Shown here: positions 1-5,954 of the stretch, in pieces | Numbering within the stretch: the first letter of the stretch is position 1 | How the letters are laid out: every line of letters begins with the position of its first letter | The notes under the pieces: model-generated | What the model saw: the letters and a program-made list of their open reading frames with translations, nothing else | Databases searched by the model: none | What the model was told of the DNA's origin: nothing | Program-made: the position numbers and the translations under genes | From: Spartobacteria bacterium | GTDB taxonomy: Bacteria > Verrucomicrobiota > Verrucomicrobiae > Chthoniobacterales > UBA6821 | Direction of reading: 5' to 3' | Assembly (NCBI GenBank): GCA_003136515.1 | Contig: PLEU01000158.1 | Coordinates: forward strand, 1-5,954 | Length of the DNA: 5,954 bases

Positions 1-1533
1 CATCCAGCCCATGTTCCACTTGAAGCCAAATCCCAGCCCTCCGTCATAAACCGGTTTGGAAACTCCTGGCCAAGCGGTTGATTCCTCCGCAATGGTCATG
101 ATGCCGGGGTGAAGGCCGTAGCACAAAGAGTTGAAGGATTTGAGAAACTCGATCGCCTCCAGATTTTCCCGTCCGCCGAAACAGTTGGGAACCCATTCAC
201 CCTCCTTGCGCGAGTAGTCTAGGTAGAGCATCGAGGCAACTGCATCGACGCGTAGTCCATCGAGGTGGTACTGCTCGAGCCAGAAAAGGGCATTGGCGAT
301 GAGGAAATTCCTGACCTCATTGCGTCCGTAATTGAAAATCAGCGTTCCCCACTCACGGTGTTCTCCGCGTCGGGGATCCTCATGCTCGTAGAGAGCCGTC
401 CCGTCATAGAGTGCAAGGCCATGAGCATCTTTGGGGAAATGACCCGGCACCCAATCCAAAATAACCCCAATCCCGGCCTGATGCAGACGGTCTATCATCG
501 TGCGAAATTCATCCGGAGACCCGAAGCGACTGCTAGGCGCAAAGAAATTCACCACCTGGTATCCCCAAGAACCATCAAAGGGATGCTCCATCACCGGCAG
601 AAGTTCCACATGGGTAAACCCCATTTCCTTCACATAACTTACCAATTCCTCCGCCAGTTCAAGATAGCTCAGCGGCCTGTCCCGATCCTCCGGTTTCCGG
701 CGCCACGAACTAAGATGAACTTCATAAATCGACATAGGCTCTGTATAGGCATTGCGCGTTGCCCTCTGCTCCATCCAAGCGGCATCATTCCATCGATAAC
801 GTGTCAGGTCAGTCACCATGCAGGCGGTACGAAGATCATGCTGGGCATAAAACCCATACGGATCGGTCTTGACCAGAATCTCACCGCGAGGCCCACGAAT
901 CTCAAATTTGTAATGTTCCCCGTCCGTGACCCCAGGAAGGAATATTTCCCATATGCCTGAGTTCCCAAGCCGCCTCATCATATGGCGGCGGCCATCCCAA
1001 GAGTTGAAATCGCCCACAACGCTTACTCGCTGGGCATTCGGGGCCCAGACAGCGAAGGAGGTTCCTGAAATTCCGTGAATCTCCCGTGGGTGCGCCCCCA
1101 GCACCTTGTATGCTTCGCGATGCTCTCCCTGTCCCAGTAGATAGAGATCAACTTCTGTCAGTGTCGGGGCAAAGGCGTACGGATCGCGATAAGTGAACTG
1201 CGTCCCGTCACCCAGAGTCACTTCGAGCTGATAGGACGACGGATCAGAATGATGATCACCATGCGTATGCGATCCCTTATTATTCTCTGCAGCAGCCTCG
1301 AAGAGACCGTCGGCATGGACCTTGATGAGGGGCAGGCGTCCGCCATGATCAAAAAGTAGCGCAACTGCAACGGCATCAGGATGAAACACCCTTGCAATCC
1401 TGCATCCATGACCATCCTGACGGATTCCCAAAATACGGTGGGGATCACTATGGCGACACTCGATCAGCGGATACAAATCATCCGGGTCAAGCGAGATGGC
1501 CTTGGCGAGAATGGGGGGGGAAATTTTATTCAT
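1..1533 (-). CDS. glgB: 1,4-alpha-glucan branching enzyme GlgB (glycogen branching), 3' end cut off by the window
   Basis: Family role: the enzyme cuts alpha-1,4 glucan chains and re-attaches them through alpha-1,6 bonds, making branches in glycogen in the cytoplasm. The first 511 codons are visible out of a usual ~730. An N-terminal N1-type domain (about residues 18-130) is followed by a CBM48 domain (about 140-240, with FAVWAPNAQRVSVVGDFNSWDG at its core, F160-G181) and the GH13 barrel. Barrel motifs are present: VELLPVMEHPFDGSWGYQ (309-326), DWVPGHFP (360-367), GLRVDAVASM (426-435) with nucleophile D430, and TIAEEST (480-486) with acid/base E483. These match E. coli D335, H340, R403, D405 and E458 at a constant offset of 25. 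The last catalytic His-Asp pair lies beyond the window. The ATG at 1533 is preferred: a GGGGA Shine-Dalgarno lies 12 nt upstream, whereas an in-frame GTG at 1542 is too close to it. Oddities are a C8 tract in codons 5-7 and a His-rich loop at residues 84-100. The identification is secure. Confidence 0.97.
   Translation of the reverse strand, partial: MNKISPPILAKAISLDPDDLYPLIECRHSDPHRILGIRQDGHGCRIARVFHPDAVAVALLFDHGGRLPLIKVHADGLFEAAAENNKGSHTHGDHHSDPSSYQLEVTLGDGTQFTYRDPYAFAPTLTEVDLYLLGQGEHREAYKVLGAHPREIHGISGTSFAVWAPNAQRVSVVGDFNSWDGRRHMMRRLGNSGIWEIFLPGVTDGEHYKFEIRGPRGEILVKTDPYGFYAQHDLRTACMVTDLTRYRWNDAAWMEQRATRNAYTEPMSIYEVHLSSWRRKPEDRDRPLSYLELAEELVSYVKEMGFTHVELLPVMEHPFDGSWGYQVVNFFAPSSRFGSPDEFRTMIDRLHQAGIGVILDWVPGHFPKDAHGLALYDGTALYEHEDPRRGEHREWGTLIFNYGRNEVRNFLIANALFWLEQYHLDGLRVDAVASMLYLDYSRKEGEWVPNCFGGRENLEAIEFLKSFNSLCYGLHPGIMTIAEESTAWPGVSKPVYDGGLGFGFKWNMGWM
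1513..1520. repeat. 8-base homopolymer (C8 on the coding strand) at the start of glgB
   Basis: Eight consecutive G on the plus strand read as C8 in the glgB message, spanning the end of codon 5 through codon 7 (Ser-Pro-Pro). Loss or gain of one base would shift glgB out of frame: I read stops at about codon 23 after a one-base loss and about codon 16 after a one-base gain. The tract is seen directly. A role in switching expression is only inference. Confidence 0.9.
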
Positions 1534-1536
1534 GAT

Positions 1537-1550
1537 GGACACCGGTCCCC
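1537..1550 (-). promoter_or_regulatory. glgB ribosome-binding site overlapped by a small hairpin
   Basis: The sense strand carries GGGGA (1550 to 1546), with 12 nt between it and the glgB ATG at 1533. GGAC (1548-1545) can pair with GTCC (1540-1537) around a CGGT tetraloop, which would cover most of the Shine-Dalgarno just three bases before the start codon. The stem has only 4 bp, so it may be incidental. Confidence 0.35.
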
Positions 1551-1565
1551 GATAATTTCATTTCC

Positions 1566-1594
1566 AGTATAATGTCTAACTTCTAAGCGACCAA
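1566..1594 (-). promoter_or_regulatory. Candidate sigma70-type promoter for glgB
   Basis: On the minus strand, a TATACT -10 box (1571-1566, 5 of 6 matches to consensus) follows a TTGGTC -35 box (1594-1589, 3 of 6) at a 17-bp spacing. The expected start point is near 1559, giving a leader of about 26 nt before the glgB ATG. It lies downstream of the kinase gene and its hairpin, which would make glgB a separate transcription unit. The -35 match is weak, and housekeeping promoter rules in this organism are assumed, not known. Confidence 0.45.
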
Positions 1595-1639
1595 CAAAAA
1601 CCGAACGCCCCTCACAGATCCCGCCTGATGGATTCACCC

Positions 1640-1661
1640 CTCCCTGATGCCGTCAGGGGAG
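1640..1661 (-). terminator. GC-rich hairpin after the kinase gene, possible weak terminator
   Basis: The sense strand has a perfect 6-bp stem CCCTGA/TCAGGG around a CGGCA loop (1658 to 1642), extended by two more pairs past a single bulged base. It begins about 35-40 nt after the kinase stop codon, the right place to end the yajC-secDF-kinase transcript. No U-tract follows (the next bases are GGGTGAATCC), so intrinsic termination is uncertain. It could instead protect the 3' end of the message. Confidence 0.3.
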
Positions 1662-1695
1662 AGCGTACTCTCATCGCCGGTAATCGGACGGCGCT

Positions 1696-2634
1696 TCAGA
1701 TGGACTCGAAGCGACTCAGTGTCCTGAAGATTTCGTAACGTTCCGAAATATCGACGGGCGTCACCGTCTTCAGTCGATCCATGCTGAAAGATTCCACATT
1801 GAAACTGGCTATAACGCTTCCTTCGACAACGGCCTGTCTGAGAATTTCAAAAGGAATCTGCTTTTTCTCCGTGAGATCGGCTTCACTAATCGGACGACTC
1901 GCCAAGAAACCGGCAAGACCTCCGGCAAAACAGTCCCCTGCACCGGTCGGGTCATGAATATCCTCAAGAGGGTAAGCAGGACAGCTGAAAAAGTGATTTT
2001 CGCCAAAGAGGAGACAGCCATGCTCACCCTTTTTGATGGCCACGCAGGAAGGCCCCATTTCTCGAATGCGGCGTCCAGCCTTGATCAGGCTCGTCTGGCC
2101 CGTAAGTTCCCTAGCCTCGCTGTCGTTGAGAATAAGCATGTCGACCCTAGCGATCAGGCGAAGGAGTTCCTCCTTCGCAATGTTGATCCAGAGATCCATG
2201 GTGTCGGCGATCACAAAGTGAGGCCGGGTCAGCTGATCAAGCACGTGGTTCTGTAGGGCGGGTGCAATGTTCCCCAAAAGCACCATGCGGGTCGAACGAT
2301 ACGATTCCGGAAGTTCAGGCGAGAAATTCTCGAAGACGTTCAGTTCCACCGAGCGGGTCTCGCGTTGATTCATGTCCCACATGTATTCACCGGACCACCG
2401 GAAAGTCTTTCCAGGAACAATCTGAAGACCCTCCAAATCGACATTCCTTTGTTTGAAAAACTCCAGATTTTCCTGTGGAAAATCCTCGCCGACAATTCCA
2501 ACGAGTTTCACGGGGGAAAAGAAACTTGCCGCCACGGAGGCATAGGAAGCCGAGCCACCGAGCAGGTCGGCGCGCTCCTCAAGAGGAGTTTTGACCGTAT
2601 CGAGAGCGATGGAACCGAGGATGAGGAGGGGCAT
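1696..2634 (-). CDS. PfkB/ribokinase-family carbohydrate or nucleoside kinase, substrate unknown
   Basis: A 312-residue cytoplasmic kinase that, by family, transfers the ATP gamma-phosphate to a sugar or nucleoside hydroxyl. The N-terminus has the beta-strand LILGSIALDT and the substrate-side glycines LLGGSASYASVAASFF (24-39), then VGIVGEDFP (45-53). The ATP-side half has NDSEARELTG (170-179), the KKGEHG strand (201-206) and the PfkB signature DPTGAGDCFAGG (228-239), with anion-hole glycines and catalytic base D234. Length is normal for the family. The ATG at 2634 was chosen: it starts the family's usual first strand and lies one base after the secDF TAA (2638-2636). An in-frame ATG at 2700 would add 22 basic, proline-rich residues and overlap secDF by 65 bp. 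There is no Shine-Dalgarno, so translation probably depends on ribosomes finishing secDF. Substrate cannot be assigned from sequence; ribokinase, fructokinase and adenosine-kinase activities all remain possible. Confidence 0.93.
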   Translation of the reverse strand: MPLLILGSIALDTVKTPLEERADLLGGSASYASVAASFFSPVKLVGIVGEDFPQENLEFFKQRNVDLEGLQIVPGKTFRWSGEYMWDMNQRETRSVELNVFENFSPELPESYRSTRMVLLGNIAPALQNHVLDQLTRPHFVIADTMDLWINIAKEELLRLIARVDMLILNDSEARELTGQTSLIKAGRRIREMGPSCVAIKKGEHGCLLFGENHFFSCPAYPLEDIHDPTGAGDCFAGGLAGFLASRPISEADLTEKKQIPFEILRQAVVEGSVIASFNVESFSMDRLKTVTPVDISERYEIFRTLSRFESI

Positions 2635-2635
2635 T

Positions 2636-4966
2636 TTATGCGGAAACGATGGGCGTCTTGGCCGGACGGTCGTTGACGGATGATGACTTCCTTGTACCAA
2701 GCTGGGCGAACCAGAGGACTACTGGCGAGGCGACAAACACGGAGGAATAAGTACCGATAATGACGCCAACAACGAAGGCAAAGGCAAAGTCATTCAGAAC
2801 CGGGCCGCCAAAGAAATAGAGTGCCAAAACGGTCAACAAAACCGTGCCACCTGTCAGGATGGTTCGGGAGAGCGTGTCATTGATGGAGTCATTCATGACC
2901 TGCGGAATCGAGCGGCTACCGCGATCCCGAAGACCACTGCGAATACGGTCGAATACGACGATCTTGTCATTAATGGAATAGCCAGCAATTGTCAGTATCG
3001 CTGCGACCATGATCAGCGAGAGTTCCCGGCCGCTAAGAGCGAAGAACCCCAGGGTGATGATCAGATCGTGTGCCAGAGCAATCAGGGAGCCGAAGGCAAA
3101 GGAGGCCTCGAAACGCAGGCTCACATAGATGAAGATGCCAAGCAGTCCCAACGCGAGTGCCAGACCGCTCTTGTTGGCAAGCTCCTTGCCGACAAGAGGT
3201 CCGATATGTTCCGTCTGCTCAAATTTCAGGCCTGCCTCGGGGAATGCATTCTTGAGCGTCTCCTGGATTGCGTCCACCTTGCCATAATCAGTCCGAATAC
3301 TGATGAGATCCTGAGTGCCAACATGCTCGGCCTGAATCGTGCTGTTCTGCAATCCGGAGTTCGCAAAGGCGGCCCTCACCTGATCCGGGTTGATGTTGCT
3401 TGTCGAGGAGAAGACGATGAGATCCCCCCCTTTGAAATCTGCGTCAAAATTACCACTCCCCCTGCGGGCAAAAACGACAATGCTAAGTATCACCAGCACC
3501 GTCGATACCAGAATGAAGGGCTTGGCATTCCCCAAGAAGTTATACCCCTTGGAGCGGATCAGATGGAGCATCGTGATCTTGTTGAGGGCCTTCAAGGCAA
3601 AGGCCCAGTCAAAGCAGGTATAGGTCACCAAAAGCGACGAGAACATTGAGGCCACGATTCCGATCGTAAGAGTCAGAGCAAACCCCTTTACCGGACCGGT
3701 AGCCAGCCAGTAGAGAATTCCTGCGGTCAGGAACTGTGTGACGTGGGCATCAAAAATGGCGCTAAAGGCTTTTCTGTAAGAGGCATCAACGGCCGGTTTG
3801 AGAGATTTGCCCACGGCAATTTCCTCACGCAGACGCTCATAGATCAGGACGTTGGCGTCAACGGCGATACCAAGACTCAGAATCAGTCCTGCAATGCCGG
3901 GCAGGGTCAGCACGCTGTGGAACATCCCGAGGGCTCCGACGATCATCACGCAGTTCACCAACAGCGCGACAATGGCGATGAATCCAACAAACCGGTAATA
4001 GATGACCATGAAAATCGTGACTAGGATCAGTCCTCCCATGCAGGCCGTCACACCACTTCGAATGGAGTCAGCTCCCAGTGTGGGTGAGACGCTTCGGGTC
4101 TCCAGAATCTCGACAGGGGTGCGAAGAGGATTCTCCAGTACGCTGGCCAGTTCACGAGCATCAGCTTCCTTGAAGTTACCAGTGATCGACGCGTGACCAT
4201 CAGAAATAATCGAGTTGACTTGAGGTGCGCTCTGAACCTTTCCATCTAGGAGAATGGCGAGCCGATCATGACGCGGAGCCATCTGGGTCGTGAGGTCGAA
4301 GAACGTCTTGGCCCCATCGTCATCCAAATTCAAAGTGACCCCGTATCCCTTCTCGTCGAAATATGCGTAGGCTTTGGTGACGTGTTCCCCACCGAGGTCA
4401 GCCTCCTTTTTCACTAAAAGCTGGGATGTGACCGTTTTTCCCTCAACCGTCTGAGTCTCTTCCTTGATCACATAGCCCGGCGGAATGATGGCATCCCCCT
4501 TGTCGATCTGGGGGATCAGAGTTTCGGAATCGGGATGGACTTCACAGAACTCCAATTTGGCAACCTGTTGAAGCTGCCCTCTGGTGGTTTCGATCTGTGC
4601 CGGGTCGAGACCCGGGATCTGTACCAGGATGCGCTGGGTTCCCTGGGGGGCGATGACGGGTTCGCCGACGCCAAACTTGTCAACACGCTTACGAATGACT
4701 TCGACTGCCTGTTGAAGCATGTCGGGAGTGACTTCCTCCCCATTCTGAGGCACCAGTTGAAGCAGGAAGGAGGTGCCGCCGCGCAGATCGAGACCGAGGC
4801 GGATCTTCTGCGACGGAGGGGTGGCGGCATCAATGCAGAAGAAAAGCATCAACAGCGTCAACACAAGCCCGAGCCAGCGCTTCTTGACATCGCTCTCTGT
4901 GGACAGATACCAACCGAAAAGTCCGAGAAGAATTAGCCCGAAGAAAAAAGTGAGTAGCGGCGTCAT
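2636..4966 (-). CDS. secDF: Fused SecD-SecF protein-export membrane protein
   Basis: An accessory subunit of the SecYEG translocon that uses the proton gradient to help pull preproteins across the inner membrane. The SecD half has the LGLDLRGG motif (57-64), a periplasmic P1 domain (about 50-305) and five helices, including GIAVDANVLIYERLREE (366-382), where D370 corresponds to E. coli SecD D519. The SecF half begins near residue 480: one helix (483-500), the DFKGGD motif (510-515), a P2 domain (to about 598), then five helices including AGYSINDKIVVFDRIR (661-676) with D667 matching E. coli SecF D213. The 776 residues are close to the short fused SecDF type (about 735-740 in Bacillus and Thermus). 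Two hydrophobic stretches (3-20 and 31-46) precede P1 where one is usual; the KKR between them suggests an extra N-out helix. The gene lies 72 bp after yajC, has no visible Shine-Dalgarno, and runs directly into the kinase gene. Confidence 0.97.
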   Translation of the reverse strand: MTPLLTFFFGLILLGLFGWYLSTESDVKKRWLGLVLTLLMLFFCIDAATPPSQKIRLGLDLRGGTSFLLQLVPQNGEEVTPDMLQQAVEVIRKRVDKFGVGEPVIAPQGTQRILVQIPGLDPAQIETTRGQLQQVAKLEFCEVHPDSETLIPQIDKGDAIIPPGYVIKEETQTVEGKTVTSQLLVKKEADLGGEHVTKAYAYFDEKGYGVTLNLDDDGAKTFFDLTTQMAPRHDRLAILLDGKVQSAPQVNSIISDGHASITGNFKEADARELASVLENPLRTPVEILETRSVSPTLGADSIRSGVTACMGGLILVTIFMVIYYRFVGFIAIVALLVNCVMIVGALGMFHSVLTLPGIAGLILSLGIAVDANVLIYERLREEIAVGKSLKPAVDASYRKAFSAIFDAHVTQFLTAGILYWLATGPVKGFALTLTIGIVASMFSSLLVTYTCFDWAFALKALNKITMLHLIRSKGYNFLGNAKPFILVSTVLVILSIVVFARRGSGNFDADFKGGDLIVFSSTSNINPDQVRAAFANSGLQNSTIQAEHVGTQDLISIRTDYGKVDAIQETLKNAFPEAGLKFEQTEHIGPLVGKELANKSGLALALGLLGIFIYVSLRFEASFAFGSLIALAHDLIITLGFFALSGRELSLIMVAAILTIAGYSINDKIVVFDRIRSGLRDRGSRSIPQVMNDSINDTLSRTILTGGTVLLTVLALYFFGGPVLNDFAFAFVVGVIIGTYSSVFVASPVVLWFAQLGTRKSSSVNDRPAKTPIVSA

Positions 4967-5038
4967 GGCAGCAAGGGTGTGGAAATTAGAAAGAGAGGGG
5001 AAACGAAGGGGAGATTAAATTCAGCTTGCGTCTTCTAA
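4967..5038 (-). other. yajC-secDF spacer with pyrimidine-rich secDF leader
   Basis: This 72-bp spacer contains a sense-strand tract (5013 to 4981) in which 30 of 33 bases are C or T. I see no purine-rich Shine-Dalgarno before the secDF ATG, no terminator hairpin and no convincing promoter. The genes are most simply read as co-transcribed. Unpaired U/C-rich leaders can support initiation through ribosomal protein S1, but that is inference here. Confidence 0.5.
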
Positions 5039-5383
5039 TCAGGAAACTGTGGTTTCCGGAGTCGTATCGGTAGATCGGGAGACGACACTGGCAACAGCGG
5101 CCTTGTCGATCTCGATCTTCACGTTATCAGCAATCTTGAGCATGACCGTGGTCTCCTTTACATTGGATATGAGTCCGTAAATTCCTGAACTGGTCACCAC
5201 CTTGTCACCCGTCTTAATGGCTGCGATCAATTGCTGCTGTTCTTTGCGCTGCTTCTGCTGGGGACGGATCAGTAGGAAGTAGAAAATGACACCGATGAAG
5301 AGTAAGGGGACATACTGGAGGAGGGGGCTCGGGGCTGGTGCCGTGGCATCCAGAAGAAGAAAAGCAGTTGCTGAGAAAGACAT
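5039..5383 (-). CDS. yajC: Preprotein translocase accessory subunit YajC
   Basis: A small inner-membrane protein that associates with SecD-SecF as part of the Sec holotranslocon; it is generally not essential. The 114 residues match the usual ~110. A short N-terminal segment ends in an Ala/Pro-rich stretch, followed by one membrane helix (about 22-39) and the family signature FLLIRPQQKQRKE (36-48), which places the basic tail in the cytoplasm. The soluble part has GDKVVTSSGIYG (59-70) and a VKIEIDKAAVASVV strand (88-101), then a Thr/Ser-rich C-terminus. The ATG at 5383 has AAGGG just upstream (2-nt gap, a rather short spacing), and the hydrophobic helix falls where expected. It precedes secDF as in the common yajC-secD-secF arrangement, which strengthens both assignments. 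Confidence 0.96.
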   Translation of the reverse strand: MSFSATAFLLLDATAPAPSPLLQYVPLLFIGVIFYFLLIRPQQKQRKEQQQLIAAIKTGDKVVTSSGIYGLISNVKETTVMLKIADNVKIEIDKAAVASVVSRSTDTTPETTVS

Positions 5384-5528
5384 AGCCCTTAGTTGTAGGC
5401 AGCATTATGGGGCAAGGGCAAGGCGAAGCGGAAGGGAAAGCTGAAACATACCCGCGGGAACAACCACTTTGGCACCCCGTAGATTTGTCTTTAGCGAGCA
5501 GACTTCATGTTTCCACATTCACTCCCCG
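5384..5528 (-). other. livF-yajC intergenic region
   Basis: These 145 bp contain no strong terminator for livF and no complete promoter for yajC. On the sense strand there is a pyrimidine-rich tract (5440 to 5409; 28 of 32 bases C or T) followed by CATAAT (5409-5404), which resembles a -10 box but lacks a matching -35. A 37-codon ORF (5518 to 5405) begins 10 nt after the livF stop behind GGGGAG. It resembles no protein I recognise, and an ORF of that length is not statistically remarkable. Confidence 0.4.
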
Positions 5529-5954
5529 TCAGTGTCCCAGATAGGCCGCCTGTACCTCGGGACGGTTTTTAAGTTCCAAAGAGGGGCCTTCCAAGTGGAT
5601 ATGACCCGTCTCCAGCACATAGGCATAATCGCTCACCTGTAGCGCTAGGGAGGCATTCTGCTCCACCAGGAGAAGTGTGAGCCCGCGTTCACGGTTTAGA
5701 TCGACAAGCCGCGCAAATATAGTCTCTACAAGAATCGGGGCTATTCCGAGTGAGGGCTCATCCAGCATCAGGCAACGGGGCCTCCCCATCAGCGCACGTC
5801 CGATCGCCAGCATCTGCTGTTCGCCGCCGGACAATGTGCCCGCTCGCTGGGTGATCCGTTCGGCGACGCGCGGGAAGAGTTCCAGCATCCGTTCATAATC
5901 CTGCCGGATCGCGGCCTTGTCGCCGCGGCCATAGGCGCCCATCAGCAGGTTCTC
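5529..5954 (-). CDS. livF: Branched-chain amino acid ABC transporter ATP-binding protein LivF, N-terminus outside the window
   Basis: By family, LivF pairs with LivG to power the LivHM membrane channel that imports branched-chain or other hydrophobic amino acids. The last 141 codons are visible (a full protein is about 235), so the Walker A P-loop and Q-loop lie beyond the right edge. Present are the helical-domain lead-in ENLLMGAYGR (1-10 of the fragment), the ABC signature LSGGEQQ (41-47), Walker B CLMLDEP (61-67) with catalytic E66, the D-loop SLGIAP (68-73), and VEQN (97-100). The glutamine Q99 sits where most ABC ATPases have the switch histidine; this is typical of LivF and not a defect. 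The C-terminus EVQAAYLGH is also a LivF hallmark. A urea-importer paralogue (UrtE) is less likely given the SLGIAP and AYLG sequences. The true start is not visible; the ATG at 5942 is an internal methionine. The actual substrate is unknown. Confidence 0.95.
   Translation of the reverse strand, partial: ENLLMGAYGRGDKAAIRQDYERMLELFPRVAERITQRAGTLSGGEQQMLAIGRALMGRPRCLMLDEPSLGIAPILVETIFARLVDLNRERGLTLLLVEQNASLALQVSDYAYVLETGHIHLEGPSLELKNRPEVQAAYLGH

Noticed and set aside
265..960. Plus-strand open frame of 231 codons
   Set aside because: It lies entirely antisense to glgB, whose minus-strand frame is continuous and carries all expected GH13 motifs. The plus-strand product has no recognisable domain.
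1624..1649. Repeated CCTGATG (1624-1630 and 1643-1649) as an operator or repeat pair
   Set aside because: It is only seven bases, and one copy is part of the hairpin stem. There is no further symmetry or additional copies.
2635..2700. Upstream ATG of the kinase at 2700 (334-residue version)
   Set aside because: It would add 22 basic, proline-rich residues overlapping the secDF C-terminus. The family's first beta-strand begins at the ATG at 2634.
3068..3649. Plus-strand open frame of 193 codons
   Set aside because: It is antisense to the SecF half of secDF. The translation is low-complexity and polar with no family resemblance, a typical shadow of a conserved membrane-protein gene.
5404..5409. 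CATAAT as a yajC -10 box
   Set aside because: No acceptable -35 element is found at 16-18 bp spacing; the upstream bases are the pyrimidine tract. Single -10-like hexamers are common by chance.
5633..5663. Loss of the switch histidine in the ABC ATPase (VEQN instead of a His)
   Set aside because: Glutamine at this place is the normal state in LivF proteins, so this is not a defective ATPase.

Overview
This is a compact stretch of bacterial chromosome with a moderate-to-high GC content. Every gene I can support lies on the minus strand, so transcription runs from right to left: livF (partial) -> yajC -> secDF -> PfkB-family sugar kinase -> glgB (partial). The organism is most likely a Gram-negative bacterium. 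YajC is present, and SecD and SecF are fused into one fairly short (776-residue) protein. That combination suggests the PVC group, particularly Verrucomicrobiota, but this placement is inference from gene architecture and not from a phylogenetic marker.

Right edge (5529-5954): the C-terminal 141 residues of a LivF-type ABC ATPase from a branched-chain amino acid (HAAT-family) importer. A 145-bp gap follows (5384-5528) with no clear terminator or promoter. It holds a pyrimidine-rich sense-strand tract and one doubtful 37-codon ORF. Centre (2636-5383): the accessory Sec translocon module, yajC followed by the secD-secF fusion. SecDF appears to carry one more N-terminal membrane helix than the textbook 12-helix layout. 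A PfkB-family carbohydrate/nucleoside kinase (1696-2634) starts one base after the secDF stop codon and has no Shine-Dalgarno of its own, so it is probably translated by coupling to secDF.

Left part (1-1695): a 162-bp spacer holds a GC-rich hairpin after the kinase and a reasonable sigma70-like promoter. Next comes glgB, the glycogen branching enzyme, of which the first 511 codons are inside the window. It begins with an 8-base C tract within its first seven codons and has a histidine-rich insert in its N-terminal domain.

Functionally there are three separate units: amino-acid uptake (livF), the Sec export motor with a co-translated kinase (yajC-secDF-pfkB), and glycogen synthesis (glgB, probably with its own promoter). 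I see no RNA genes, mobile elements, CRISPR arrays or plus-strand genes, and no evidence of an undescribed multi-gene system. The points most worth checking are the extra SecDF helix, the Sec-kinase coupling and the C8 tract at the start of glgB.
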